A DNA stretch of 64,000 bases, from assembly GCF_000423905.1 (NCBI RefSeq), contig NZ_AUIW01000004.1, positions 62,001-126,000 of the forward strand. The letters run 5' to 3'. The translations under genes were made by a program, and so were the position numbers. A model generated the notes under the pieces. That model was not told the DNA's origin and ran no database searches. It saw only the letters and a program-made list of their open reading frames with translations. The stretch comes from Thermus antranikianii DSM 12462 (GTDB lineage: Bacteria; Deinococcota; Deinococci; Deinococcales; Thermaceae). The first letter of the stretch is position 1. The number at the start of each line of letters is the position of its first letter. Positions 43,474-52,190 of this stretch are shown here, piece after piece.

Positions 43474-44523
43474 CTACCTGACGGGGGCCAGGAAGAGGGC
43501 CAGAAGGGCCAGGGCCATGCCCACCGCCACCGCCAGGGGGAAGCTATGGAGGAAGAAGGGATAAAGAAGCCCTGCCAGGGTGCCCCCCAGGTAGAAGGCG
43601 GCCACGTAGGTGCCGCTTACCCCCGCTCCCCTTCTTCCTGCAGCTCCTGAGGCCAGGCTTTGAGCGGTGAAGAGGGCGGCCATCAGGAGCACGAATCCCA
43701 GAACCAGGCCTGGGGGTGGGAGGAGCAACAGCCCCAGGGCGAGGAGGACCAGGGAGAAGGCCAGGCGAAAGGTGGCCACCGCCCCGAACCGGCGGGCCAG
43801 AAGCCCCGAAAGGGCGCTTCCCGGGATGCCGAAGAGGTAGGCCAGGTACACGAGCCCCACCTCGCCTGGGCGGAAGCCCAGCTCCAGAAGGCGGTAGGGG
43901 AGGAGGTTGGCCAGGAAGAGGTTCAGGAAAAGGAGGATGGAACCCGCCAGGTACAAGGGAAAGGCGGAAAGGTCGTATTGCGGCCTACCCAGGGTGGGAA
44001 GCCCTGCAGGAGCCCGGATGAGGAGAAGACCCAGGAGAAAAGCGGGTAGGGAGAGGAGGAAGAGGGCCTCCCTCACCCCGACGATTTCCGCCAAAAGCCC
44101 TGCCAGCACCCGGCCCATGCCCCCGCCTAGAACATTCCCCGCCATGTATACCCCGGCCATCTCCCAGGCCTTTTGGGGGAAGAGAAGGGGAATGAGGGCG
44201 ATGGCCAAGGTGGGTACGAGGGCAGCCCCAACCCCCTGGAGGATGCGGCAAAGGGTCCAGAGGAGAAGGCTTGGACTAAAGGCCCCGAGCACCCCCCCTA
44301 GGCCCACCAAAAGAAGGCCCCCGCCCAACAGGGTGCCTGCCGGCAGGCCCAGGCGGGGTACCCAGGGGGAAAGGAGCACCAGAAGCAAAAGGGGCAGGCC
44401 CATGCCTGGACCCGCAGCCCCCGGAGGGGCAGCGAAGAGCTTTTCCAAAAGGGGAAGCAGGGGCACCACCGCGTAGAGGGCGCTGTAAAGGGCTACCCCA
44501 GAGAGCACCACCGCCCACCGCAT
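43474..44523 (-). CDS. Major facilitator superfamily transporter
   Basis: 349 residues, short for MFS, with ~11-12 hydrophobic segments. Recognisable features are the LVPTLAIALIPLLFPQKAWEMAGVYMAGNVLGGGMGRVLAGLLAE segment of drug/sugar-exporter type MFS and the loop GLLARRFGAVATFRLAF. Motif A between helices 2 and 3 is missing or degenerate (SPWVPRLGLPAG). Substrate unknown. TAGGAT ends 7 nt before the ATG and overlaps the priA -10 on the other strand. Confidence 0.85.
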   Translation of the reverse strand: MRWAVVLSGVALYSALYAVVPLLPLLEKLFAAPPGAAGPGMGLPLLLLVLLSPWVPRLGLPAGTLLGGGLLLVGLGGVLGAFSPSLLLWTLCRILQGVGAALVPTLAIALIPLLFPQKAWEMAGVYMAGNVLGGGMGRVLAGLLAEIVGVREALFLLSLPAFLLGLLLIRAPAGLPTLGRPQYDLSAFPLYLAGSILLFLNLFLANLLPYRLLELGFRPGEVGLVYLAYLFGIPGSALSGLLARRFGAVATFRLAFSLVLLALGLLLLPPPGLVLGFVLLMAALFTAQSLASGAAGRRGAGVSGTYVAAFYLGGTLAGLLYPFFLHSFPLAVAVGMALALLALFLAPVR

Positions 44524-44529
44524 CCCCCT

Positions 44530-44536
44530 TATCCTA
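44530..44536. promoter_or_regulatory. Overlapping divergent -10 boxes of the MFS gene and priA
   Basis: TATCCTA reads TATCCT on the plus strand (44530-44535, 9 nt before the priA ATG) and TAGGAT on the minus strand (44531-44536, 7 nt before the MFS ATG). The intergenic gap is 21 bp. Confidence 0.6.
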
Positions 44537-44544
44537 TGGGCAGC

Positions 44545-46671
44545 ATGCGCCTTCTTCAGGTGGCCTTACCCCTGCCCCTTCCCCCTATGACCTACCTGCC
44601 TCCCCTGGGCCAGGAGGAAGTAGATGGGGAAGAAGCCTTGGGGAAACGGATAGCGGTGCCTTGGCGAGGGGAGGTGCGGGTGGGGGTGGTGGTGGGGGAA
44701 GGAGGCAGGCCGAGCCATGCCTTGCGGCACGCCATCGCCTATCTAGACTCGAGGCCCTATTTGCGCCCGGAGGAGATCCTGTTTCTGGAGGAAGCCGCCC
44801 GCTACCTCTTTGCTCCCTTGGGCCAGGTGCTTGCCGATTTCCTGCCCCCTTTTCCCGAACTAAGGCACCGGGTGCGCCTCTACCCGGGGGCGGACCCAGC
44901 CCTTTTGCCCAAGGGGTTGGAGGGCCTTGTCACCTGGCAGGAGGCTAAGGGATTTGACCCCAAGCTTTTGGATTACCTGCGGGAGGCAGGGGTCTTGCAG
45001 GAGGAGGTGGCCTTTAAGGAGGGGAGAAAGGTTCTTGTCCCCCTGGAGAAGCGGCATCCTGACCCTCTTCTGGACGCCGTTTTGCAGGTCCTTTGGACCC
45101 TGGGCCAAGCGGAGAGTTTGGCAGCCTTGGCCCGGGCTGCTGGGGTAGGGGTGGGCCGGGTGAAGAGGCTTCTCGCCGAGGGGTATATCGGCTACGGGAC
45201 TCCTAGGGAGCCTTCCCCTGCGGGCGAGCCCCTAAAGCCCCTCTTCCTTCCGGAAAGGCCCGAAAGGCTCAACGGGGGGAGGCTTGGGGAGAGGATGCGT
45301 TTCCTGGCGGGCCTGGTGGCCAAGGGAAGCCACCTGGTGCTCTTTCCCGAGGTAAGCCTTTTGGAACGCTTCCTCCGCCACTTCCCCCAGGCCAGGCCGT
45401 ACCATGGGGGCCTTTCCCGGGAGGCGCGGGAGGCCCTTTTTCGGCAGCCTGGGGGCTTGATTTTCGCCACCTATGGCGGGCTTCTCCTCCCCTTCACCCC
45501 GGATTCCCTGGTGGTGGTGGAAGAGGGAAGCGAAAGCTACAAACTTCCCTCGGGGACTCGCGCCTTTGTGCCTCCCCTGGCGGAGCTCAGGGCGAGGCTT
45601 CTGGGAGTGCCCCTCACCTACCTTTCCCTGGTGCCCGCGGTGGAGGTCTTGGAAAAGCCCGGCCTGGCCTTCCCTGTACCCAAGCCAAGGGTTCTCCTGT
45701 TGGACTTGAGGAAGGAGAAGGGGTATCCCCTGGTGGGAAGGGCCTGGGCCCTTTTGAGGCAGGTGGAGGAGAAGGGGCGGCAGGCCCTGGTCCTTTCTCC
45801 CCGCTTGGGCTATAGCGCCCTCCTCCTCTGCGCCGACTGCGGGTACAAGCCCACCTGCCCCAACTGCGCCCTTCCCTTGCGCTACCACAAGGGGGGCAGG
45901 GGGGAGCTGGTCTGCCACCAGTGCGGCCACCGCGAGCCTCCCCCGGTCCTATGCCCGGAGTGCGGTTCCCCCCTCCTCGAGCCCAAGGGACCAGGGCTGG
46001 AATGGCTGCAGGAGGAACTAAAGGAGCGCCTTTCCCTACCCGTGTACCGCTACTCCAAAGAGGGGAAGGACGACCTGGGCCCCTTGCTCAAAGGAGAGCC
46101 GGGGGTGGTGGTGGGCACCACCGCGTTCCTCCGGGGCCCGGTGCTTCCCGAGCTGGCCTTGGTCCTCCTGCCCTATGCCGATGGCTTCCTCTACGATTCC
46201 GATTTCCGCGCCGCCGAGCGGTACCATCGCCTGCTTTGGGCCCTCACCGAGCTGAGGCCGGGGAGAAGGCCCCTTCTGGTCCTGCAGACCTACACGCCCG
46301 ACCACCCTGTCCACCAGGCGCTTTTGGAGGGAAGCGTGGAGGTCTTTCCCTGGAGGGAAAAAGCCCTGCGGGAGGCCCTGGATTACCCTCCCAAGGTGCG
46401 GATGGTGAAGCTGGAGGTGGCCCACCGCAAGGAGGAGCGGGCCCTCGAGGAGGCCTATGGCCTCCTTTCCGCCTTGAAGGGTGTGGCCCGGGAAGGGGAG
46501 GTGCTGGGTCCGGCCCCTGCCCCGGTGCCCAGGGTGAAGGGGATGTACGTCTTCCACCTTCTCCTGAAGGGAAGCACGGAGCGGCTTAGGGAGCTTCTTT
46601 CCCACCTGGACCGCCGTCGCTTTAAGCTGGACCCCGATCCCCACCGCTTTGTGGGGCTTTTGGAGGATTAG
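44545..46671 (+). CDS. priA: Primosomal protein PriA, with degenerate helicase motifs
   Basis: 708 residues. The N-terminal 3'-fork-binding domain (MRLLQVALPLPLPPMTYLPP...GKRIAVPWRGEVRVGVVV) and the zinc-binding insertion (CADCGYKPTCPNC, CHQCGH, CPECGS) are intact. Where PriA normally has Walker A (GVTGSGKTEVY) this protein reads LVAKGSHLVLFPEVS, and the DEEH box is VVEEGSESYK, so it cannot bind ATP in the usual way. It would be a fork-recognition scaffold for primosome reassembly. The ATG at 44545 is leaderless behind TATCCT. It ends 1 nt before alr. Confidence 0.94.
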   Translation: MRLLQVALPLPLPPMTYLPPLGQEEVDGEEALGKRIAVPWRGEVRVGVVVGEGGRPSHALRHAIAYLDSRPYLRPEEILFLEEAARYLFAPLGQVLADFLPPFPELRHRVRLYPGADPALLPKGLEGLVTWQEAKGFDPKLLDYLREAGVLQEEVAFKEGRKVLVPLEKRHPDPLLDAVLQVLWTLGQAESLAALARAAGVGVGRVKRLLAEGYIGYGTPREPSPAGEPLKPLFLPERPERLNGGRLGERMRFLAGLVAKGSHLVLFPEVSLLERFLRHFPQARPYHGGLSREAREALFRQPGGLIFATYGGLLLPFTPDSLVVVEEGSESYKLPSGTRAFVPPLAELRARLLGVPLTYLSLVPAVEVLEKPGLAFPVPKPRVLLLDLRKEKGYPLVGRAWALLRQVEEKGRQALVLSPRLGYSALLLCADCGYKPTCPNCALPLRYHKGGRGELVCHQCGHREPPPVLCPECGSPLLEPKGPGLEWLQEELKERLSLPVYRYSKEGKDDLGPLLKGEPGVVVGTTAFLRGPVLPELALVLLPYADGFLYDSDFRAAERYHRLLWALTELRPGRRPLLVLQTYTPDHPVHQALLEGSVEVFPWREKALREALDYPPKVRMVKLEVAHRKEERALEEAYGLLSALKGVAREGEVLGPAPAPVPRVKGMYVFHLLLKGSTERLRELLSHLDRRRFKLDPDPHRFVGLLED

Positions 46672-46672
46672 C

Positions 46673-47797
46673 ATGGGTCACGCCACAGCGCACCCCGGTC
46701 ACGGGCGAAGCTCGTACCTTGAGGCCCGCGCCTGGATAGAGGTGGACCTTAAGGCCCTCGAGGCCAACTGGCTCCTCCTTAAGGCCAAGGCCAGGGGAGA
46801 GGTCATCCCGGTCCTCAAGGCCGAGGCCTATGGGCATGGAGCCTTACCCCTGGCCCGGTTCCTCTTCCAAAAGGGGGCCAGGTGGGTGGCGGTGGCCACG
46901 GTGAGCGAGGGAAGGACCCTGCGGGAAGGCGGGGTGGATGGGGAGATCCTCCTGTTGGGAAGCCTCCATCCCCTGGAGGCGGAGGAGGTATTGCGCCTTA
47001 ACCTGCTGCCCACCCTCTCCACCCTCGAGGCAGCCCAGGCCCTGGCGGGTAGGGCCCGGGCCCTGGGCCTAACCCCCAGGGCCCACCTCAAGGTGGACAC
47101 GGGGATGAACCGGGTGGGCTTTCCCTGGGAGAAGGCCAAGGATGCCCTCCTGGCGGTGGAGGCCTTGGGGATAAGGGTGGAGGGAGTCTACACCCACCTG
47201 GCCACCGCCGGGGAGGACGAGGCTTTCGTGGAGGTGCAGAGAAGCCGCTTCCAAAGGGTGCGGGAGGCTTTGGGGGAAGGCTACTTCTACCACCTGGAAA
47301 ACTCCTACGGGCTTCTGCTGCACGGGGGGGAGAACGTGCGGGTGGGTCTTGCCCTCTATGGCCTCATCCCGGGTTTCAGCCTAAAGCCCATCCTCCGCCT
47401 TCTCGCCCGGCCCACCCTGGTGAAGCAGCTGGGGCCGGGGGATCGGGTGGGCTACGGAGGGGAGTACGTGGCCCGGGGTGGGGAGTGGCTCTTGACCTTG
47501 CCCGTGGGTTATGCCGACGGTCTTCCCCGGGGGGCGGTGCGCTTCGTGAAGGGTCCCGAAGGAGACCTTTACCCGGTGGCGGGCCGTATCTCCATGGACC
47601 AGACCACGGTTCTTTCCCCGGGGCCTTTGTCCCTGGAGGCGGTCTTGGAAGTGCTCTCCCCGGATTTCGGCCCCACGGGGCTTTGCGCCTGGGCCGAGGC
47701 CCGGGGGACCATCCCTTACGAGGTAGCGGTGCACCTTTCCCGGAGGCTTCCTCGGGTTTACCGTTATGGCGAGGAGGTGTGGGAGGTTCTAAACTAG
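46673..47797 (+). CDS. alr: Alanine racemase
   Basis: Makes D-alanine for peptidoglycan with pyridoxal phosphate. About 374 residues: an N-terminal TIM barrel with the PLP lysine motif VIPVLKAEAYGHG, LKVDTGMNRVGF and YTHLATAGEDEA, then a C-terminal beta domain with the catalytic tyrosine (GDRVGYGGEYVA) and VAGRISMDQTTV. ATG 46673 is 1 nt after the priA stop. Residues 1-18 are a small polar extension ahead of the usual RAWIEVDLKALEAN start. Confidence 0.96.
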   Translation: MGHATAHPGHGRSSYLEARAWIEVDLKALEANWLLLKAKARGEVIPVLKAEAYGHGALPLARFLFQKGARWVAVATVSEGRTLREGGVDGEILLLGSLHPLEAEEVLRLNLLPTLSTLEAAQALAGRARALGLTPRAHLKVDTGMNRVGFPWEKAKDALLAVEALGIRVEGVYTHLATAGEDEAFVEVQRSRFQRVREALGEGYFYHLENSYGLLLHGGENVRVGLALYGLIPGFSLKPILRLLARPTLVKQLGPGDRVGYGGEYVARGGEWLLTLPVGYADGLPRGAVRFVKGPEGDLYPVAGRISMDQTTVLSPGPLSLEAVLEVLSPDFGPTGLCAWAEARGTIPYEVAVHLSRRLPRVYRYGEEVWEVLN

Positions 47798-47801
47798 ACG
47801 G

Positions 47802-48122
47802 GTGCAAGCGGTGCGCCTGTTCCAGGGCTACCTTTGGTACCCCAGGGAGCTTGCCTTGGACCTGAAAACCCTGCTTCCCCAGGAGGTGGAGGGAGCCAGG
47901 CTTCTCCTGGACGAGGTGCCGCCCCCCGCGCCCTTCTTTGAGGACGGTACCCCCACCCACACCCAGCGTTTTTACCAGGTTACCCTTCTTCTCCTCACCG
48001 AGGAACCTCCCGAGGCCTTGAAGCCCCTGACGGAAACCCTGGCCCCCATCCTTCGGGGGATGCTGGAGGGGCTTCCCAAGGAGGTGGGGTGGCTTCTTCT
48101 GGAGGATTTGCGTCCCCTCTAG
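47802..48122 (+). CDS. Conserved-looking hypothetical protein downstream of alr
   Basis: 106 residues, GTG start, 4 nt after alr and so probably cotranscribed. The codon pattern fits Thermus coding sequence. It contains an amphipathic beginning (VRLFQGYLWYPRELALDLKTLL), an acidic proline stretch (LDEVPPPAPFFEDG) and a C-terminal helix of two halves (PEALKPLTETLAPILRGMLEGLPKEV). No family is recognised and no cysteine or metal motif is present. Its end overlaps the next, convergent gene by 4 nt. Confidence 0.6.
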   Translation: MQAVRLFQGYLWYPRELALDLKTLLPQEVEGARLLLDEVPPPAPFFEDGTPTHTQRFYQVTLLLLTEEPPEALKPLTETLAPILRGMLEGLPKEVGWLLLEDLRPL

Positions 48123-48823
48123 GGCTTGCGGAGGAGGAAGGCCAGGAGGAGGGAGGCCCCGCCCAGGGCAAAGGCCAGGAGGCTTTCCCTTTTGAGGGCG
48201 AATCCCTTGGGCCTTAAGGGCTTCAGGATGCCGGTTTGGTAGGCCTTTACCTGGTCCAAGGGTGCCTCCGCCAAAAGGTCCACCACCGGGGGGCTTCCCG
48301 GGGGGGCCCCCAGGGTCCAGGGGCCTCCTTCCGGGCCTGTGGGGCGCAGGTACCAGGAAGCGAAGGGGTCGAAGAGGCCCACGGCCCCGTAGTAGCCGTA
48401 AGGCCCGGGGGAAATCCCGGTGTCCACCACCACCCATTCCCCTTCCCGCCACACCCTCGCGGGCGTCCTTTCCCCGGTGGGGGTGCGCTTTTCCCCGCCA
48501 AATCCCGTGAGGATATAGGCCACCTCCCAGCCTTGGCCAGGAGGGGTGGAAAGCCCAGGAAGCAAGGCTTCCTCCCCTCCTTCCCCGGTGTCCAACCAGA
48601 GGGCCACCGTGGCCAGGCTGAAGCCCAAGGGGCCCCCGAGGGGATTCGGGTAGCGGCTCAGGCGCACCTTCAGGACCAGCCTCCCTTCCCGTTCTTCCCC
48701 TGCCAGGGCCAGGAGGTCGGCATAGCCCTCCCCCGCCTCCTGGAACAGGGCTGCCCGGGGATAGAGGTAGGCCAGGCCCTGATCGTCGCCCACGGGGTCC
48801 TGGAAGAGAAACAGCATGCCCAT
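48119..48823 (-). CDS. DOMON-like (glucodextranase C-domain type) protein with a C-terminal membrane anchor
   Basis: 234 residues. The start LFLFQDPVGDDQGLAYLYPRAALFQEAGEGYADLLALAGEEREGRLVLKVRLSRYPNP is the pattern of the Glucodextran_C/DOMON-like beta-sandwich, with the acidic DPxGDDxG calcium-like loop. A single hydrophobic helix closes the protein (LLAFALGGASLLLAFLLRKP), so it is probably tail-anchored. There is no signal peptide, so the orientation is unclear. Likely sugar or haem binding, undefined. It follows yvcK by 2 nt. Confidence 0.7.
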   Translation of the reverse strand: MGMLFLFQDPVGDDQGLAYLYPRAALFQEAGEGYADLLALAGEEREGRLVLKVRLSRYPNPLGGPLGFSLATVALWLDTGEGGEEALLPGLSTPPGQGWEVAYILTGFGGEKRTPTGERTPARVWREGEWVVVDTGISPGPYGYYGAVGLFDPFASWYLRPTGPEGGPWTLGAPPGSPPVVDLLAEAPLDQVKAYQTGILKPLRPKGFALKRESLLAFALGGASLLLAFLLRKP

Positions 48824-48825
48824 CT

Positions 48826-50079
48826 TTATACCAGGGCCACGAGGGCCCTCACCACCTTTTCCGGGTCGTGCTGGGCCAAGGGGCCCTCCTCCCGGAAATC
48901 CCCGGCGATCACCCTCACCCCATCCGCGGCGAAGGGCCTCGGGTCAAAGGCCACGGGAAAACGCCCTTCTGCCGCATACCGCCTTTGGACTTCCTCCGGG
49001 ATGGGGGCGGTGTGCACCAGGACCACCTCGGGCCTCCTGCCGAGATGGTAGGCGATGGCCTTGTAATGGTCGTAAGCGGTGTAGCCATCGGTTTCCCCCG
49101 GCTCGGTCATGAGGTTCACCACGTAGACCAGGGGAGCCCTGGCCTTGGCCATGGCCTCCAGGAGGGGCTTGGGCAGGAAGCTGGGGATGACGCTGGTGTA
49201 GAGGCTTCCCGGGCCCAGAACCAGGAGGTCCGCTTGGCGGATGGCTCTAAGGGCTTCCTCCATGACCCGCTGGGGTTCGGGTTCCAGGAAGACCTCCTGG
49301 ATCCGCCCCCTTTTTTCCCGGATGGCCACCTCGCCCACCACCTCCGAGCCATCGCGGAAGCGGGCTTTAAGCCGCACGGCCTCGGGGGTGGCGGGAAAGA
49401 CCTGGCCCCTAAGCTGCAGGATGGCGTTGGCCTCGAGGATGGCCTGGGCGAAATCCCTGGCTTCCTGGTTCAGGGTCAAGAGGAAGAGGTTGCCGAAGGT
49501 GTGGCCCTTAAATTCTCCTTCCTGGAAGCGGTAGTGCAGGAGCTTGGGAAGGGCGGGGTGGTCGGAAAGCGCCGCCAGGCAGTCCACCAGATCCCCCACC
49601 GCCGGCAGGCCGAAAGCTAGCCGGAGCCGGCCTGTGGAGCCCCCGTCGTCGGTCACGGCCACGATGGCGGTGGTGTTGGCCGTGTGCTCCTTTAGGCCCC
49701 TAAGCACACGGGAGAGCCCGGTCCCGCCGCCAAAGGCCACCACCTTGGGGCCTTGCTCCAGCCTCCTGCGCACGTAGACCCTTTCCGGCACCGCCTCGGG
49801 CTCGGTGAAGGCGGAGAGCATGCTCCGGTTCATGCTCCTTACCCCTCCCACCAAGAGGGCGAGGCCCAAGAGGACGAGGCCCAGAGCCCAGGGCTCCGGG
49901 GGTGGGGGAGGGAGGAAGCGGGCGAGCCCGTAGGCCATGAGACCCACCCCTAGGCCTGCCAAAGCGGCGTAGCGCTTGACCCGCATCCCTGGGTGGAGCC
50001 AGCGAAGCGGGGGAAAACGCCGGGCAAGCCCTTTGGCTACCCGGTAAAAGCCCAGGGGCTTATTCCTCCTTGTCCACAT
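48826..50079 (-). CDS. yvcK: Gluconeogenesis/peptidoglycan factor YvcK (CofD-like)
   Basis: 417 residues. The first ~95 residues form two predicted transmembrane helices (YAALAGLGVGLMAYGLARFL and PWALGLVLLGLALLVGG), an extension not in every family member. The rest is the YvcK domain: KVVAFGGGTGLSRVLRGLKEHTANTTAIVAVTDDGGSTGRLR, DLLVLGPGSLYTSVIPSFLPKPL and YVVNLMTEPGETDGY. YvcK binds UDP-sugars and supports cell shape on gluconeogenic carbon. It overlaps rapZ by 20 nt; the start (ATG 50079) is uncertain. Confidence 0.93.
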   Translation of the reverse strand: MWTRRNKPLGFYRVAKGLARRFPPLRWLHPGMRVKRYAALAGLGVGLMAYGLARFLPPPPPEPWALGLVLLGLALLVGGVRSMNRSMLSAFTEPEAVPERVYVRRRLEQGPKVVAFGGGTGLSRVLRGLKEHTANTTAIVAVTDDGGSTGRLRLAFGLPAVGDLVDCLAALSDHPALPKLLHYRFQEGEFKGHTFGNLFLLTLNQEARDFAQAILEANAILQLRGQVFPATPEAVRLKARFRDGSEVVGEVAIREKRGRIQEVFLEPEPQRVMEEALRAIRQADLLVLGPGSLYTSVIPSFLPKPLLEAMAKARAPLVYVVNLMTEPGETDGYTAYDHYKAIAYHLGRRPEVVLVHTAPIPEEVQRRYAAEGRFPVAFDPRPFAADGVRVIAGDFREEGPLAQHDPEKVVRALVALV

Positions 50080-50881
50080 CCCGGTGGCTCACCTCCACCC
50101 GGAACCGGCTGGAGAGCTCTTCGGCAAGCCGCTCGGCCACGGCCACGCTCCGGTGCCTTCCCCCGGTGCAGCCCACGGCCACGGTGTAAAAGGCCCTGCC
50201 TTCCTTCTGGGCCCCCTCTGCCGCCAACCCCACCACCGCCAGCAGGGCCCGGTAGTAGGGCTCGTACTCTTCCCGGAACACATAGGCCTGCACCTCCGGG
50301 TCAAGCCCCGTCTTGGGCTTGAGGGCGGGGTCGTAGTGGGGGTTGGGTAGGGGGCGCACGTCTAGGACCAGATCCGCCTCCTGGGGCGGGCCCCACTTGA
50401 AGCCAAAGGAGATGAGGCGCAAAAGAAAGCCTGCCTCCTCCCCAAGAAAACGCACCAGGGCGTCCTTGAGGGCCCTTGGGGAAAGCTCCGAGGTATCCAG
50501 GACCAGGTGGGCCCTGGCCCGTAAAGGACCCAGGATGCGGCGTTCCTCCCCGATCTCCCGCATGAGGTTTCCCGCCCCCAGGGGGTGGACCCTCCGGGTC
50601 AGGTTGTAGCGGCGCAGGAGGACCTCGGGGCGGGCCTCGAGGTAGACCACGGTGGGCTTGAGCTGGTCCAGGACCCTTTCCAGGTCCCCGAGGAAGGCCA
50701 AGGCCCGGGCGTCCAGCACCACCCCGGCCCGCTCCACCCCTCTTCGGGCCAGTTCCTGCAAGAGGGCTTCCCACAGGCTTGGGGGGAGGTTGTCCACCAT
50801 GAAGTAGCCCAGGTCCTCAAGGTATCCCTTGGCCGTGGTCTTGCCCGCTCCAGAAAGCCCCGAAAGCACTAGAAACCGCAT
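50060..50881 (-). CDS. rapZ: RNase adapter protein RapZ (YvcJ family nucleotide-binding protein)
   Basis: 273 residues. Walker A is LSGLSGAGKTTA (6-17), Walker B-like VVLDARA, then the C-terminal domain with GFKWGPPQEADLVLDVRPLPNPHYDPALKPKTGLD and VGCTGGRHRSVAVAERL. In E. coli RapZ presents a small RNA to RNase E; elsewhere YvcJ affects competence and cell shape. It precedes yvcK, as in most Gram-positives, but whiA is not adjacent. TATAGT (50889-50894) ends 7 nt before ATG 50881, and includes the CPBP stop codon. Confidence 0.94.
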   Translation of the reverse strand: MRFLVLSGLSGAGKTTAKGYLEDLGYFMVDNLPPSLWEALLQELARRGVERAGVVLDARALAFLGDLERVLDQLKPTVVYLEARPEVLLRRYNLTRRVHPLGAGNLMREIGEERRILGPLRARAHLVLDTSELSPRALKDALVRFLGEEAGFLLRLISFGFKWGPPQEADLVLDVRPLPNPHYDPALKPKTGLDPEVQAYVFREEYEPYYRALLAVVGLAAEGAQKEGRAFYTVAVGCTGGRHRSVAVAERLAEELSSRFRVEVSHRDVDKEE

Positions 50882-50889
50882 CCCCTTGA

Positions 50890-51684
50890 CTATACCCGCC
50901 TCCTCAGCCAGAGGTTGAAAAGGGAAAGGAGGAAAAGTCCAGGAAGCCCCACCACCCCGATGAGGAGGTCGTGGGTGCGTTCCACCAGAAGGAGGGAGAG
51001 GCCCGCTATGGCGTTCAGGGTTCCGTGGAAGAGGGCCGCCGCCAGCACCGAGCCCGCTTTTTCCCGGACCCAGAGGAGCCCAGGGGTCAGGGCCAGGGTG
51101 AAAAGGATCATCATGGGAACGCCGAGGAGAGGTTCTCTGGGATAGTTGTGGCCAGCCAGGATAAGGGGAGCATGCCACAGGCCCCACCAGAAGCCGATTT
51201 CCAGGCTGGCGGGCCAGAAGCCCCGCTCCTTTAGCTTTTCCCACAGGTACCCCCGCCACAAAAGCTCCTCTCCCAAAGCGGCCAGGAGGTTTACCGTGGC
51301 CCCCGCCATCAGGGCGGAGAGGATGAGGACCAGGGGGAGAAACGCAGAGAGGGTTTCCGGGATCGATTGGGCTGTTGCCTGGGGCGTGGGTTGCCGGAGG
51401 GCTTCCCATCCTTTCCGGGCACCGAAGGGAAGGCTTAAGGGAATGGAAAGCAGGGTGAGGGCCACGGGGAAGAGCCAGGCGAAAAGCCAGTAGCGGTTGG
51501 GCCTTAGGGCAAGGGGGAGACGCACTCCCTCCTTGCGGGCGAAGGAAAGGGCCACCAGGCCGGGAATCCACATGTAGAGGAAGCCAAAGGCCAGATAGGC
51601 AAGGCTACCCACCCGCCCGCCCAGCAGGTAAAAGACCAGGAAGGCCACCCAGGAAAGGCCCAGGGTCCAGTAAAGGGCCCTCAT
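50890..51684 (-). CDS. CPBP family intramembrane metalloprotease
   Basis: 264 residues with about seven membrane segments. The three CPBP motifs are EELLWRGYLWEKL, the histidine pair in FWWGLWHAPLILAGHNYP and FHGTLNAIAGLSLL. They would bind zinc or a related metal within the membrane. Eukaryotic members trim CAAX-prenylated proteins; bacterial ones are linked to bacteriocin immunity or stress. It overlaps the preceding gene by 4 nt (ATGA), so it belongs to the NatAB-SPFH run. Confidence 0.88.
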   Translation of the reverse strand: MRALYWTLGLSWVAFLVFYLLGGRVGSLAYLAFGFLYMWIPGLVALSFARKEGVRLPLALRPNRYWLFAWLFPVALTLLSIPLSLPFGARKGWEALRQPTPQATAQSIPETLSAFLPLVLILSALMAGATVNLLAALGEELLWRGYLWEKLKERGFWPASLEIGFWWGLWHAPLILAGHNYPREPLLGVPMMILFTLALTPGLLWVREKAGSVLAAALFHGTLNAIAGLSLLLVERTHDLLIGVVGLPGLFLLSLFNLWLRRRV

Positions 51685-52190
51685 GCCTCCTCCTTCCACC
51701 TCAGTAAGGGAAGGGGATCTTCCGGGTTTAGAAGGAGGCCGGAGCGGTTTTTGAGCACCAGGAGCACTCCCTCCCCCCGCCTGGCTCCCACGAGGGCCTC
51801 CACGGGTAGCCCCTCCAGGCGGAGCCGCTTGCGGTGGTAGCCGGGCATGGAGACCTCCCCCTGAAGGGTCCACCAGGGAAGGGCGAAGGTGAGGAGCCTC
51901 ACCTCCGCCACCTCTGAGCGGTGGACCGTGCGGCGGCCTAGGGGTTGGTGGACGACGAGCACCGGGCCATTTAGCTCGTAGAAAAGCCTTTGGGGAAACC
52001 CCATGAGCCAGTAGAGGAAACCCCCCATCAGGAAGAGGTCCACCAGGAGGATGCCGAGGAGGAGGGGGAGGCTTTCGGGATCCTCCCGGGCAGCCAGGAG
52101 GACCACCCCACCCAGGGCCAGAAGGGAAAAGAGGAGCAAGACCAGGAAAAACCGCCTAGGGTTCCCGTCCCTCTTCGGGTGGAGCCTCAT
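51681..52190 (-). CDS. Membrane protein with a PH-like C-terminal domain
   Basis: 169 residues. Two transmembrane helices (FFLVLLLFSLLALGGVVLLAA and LLLGILLVDLFLMGGFLYWLM) precede a soluble beta-rich region like a bacterial PH domain (LFYELNGPVLVVHQPLGRRTVHRSEVAEVRLLTF...GVLLVLKNRSGLLLNPE). The start overlaps the small RHH gene by 35 nt. Function unknown; it shares the membrane-anchored PH theme with the 33633-34283 protein. Confidence 0.7.
   Translation of the reverse strand: MRLHPKRDGNPRRFFLVLLLFSLLALGGVVLLAAREDPESLPLLLGILLVDLFLMGGFLYWLMGFPQRLFYELNGPVLVVHQPLGRRTVHRSEVAEVRLLTFALPWWTLQGEVSMPGYHRKRLRLEGLPVEALVGARRGEGVLLVLKNRSGLLLNPEDPLPLLRWKEEA

Noticed and set aside
50882-51571. Large extension of rapZ (and of the frame over the CPBP gene)
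   Set aside because: It overlaps the CPBP protease gene in another frame and has no motif; TATAGT places the rapZ start at 50881.
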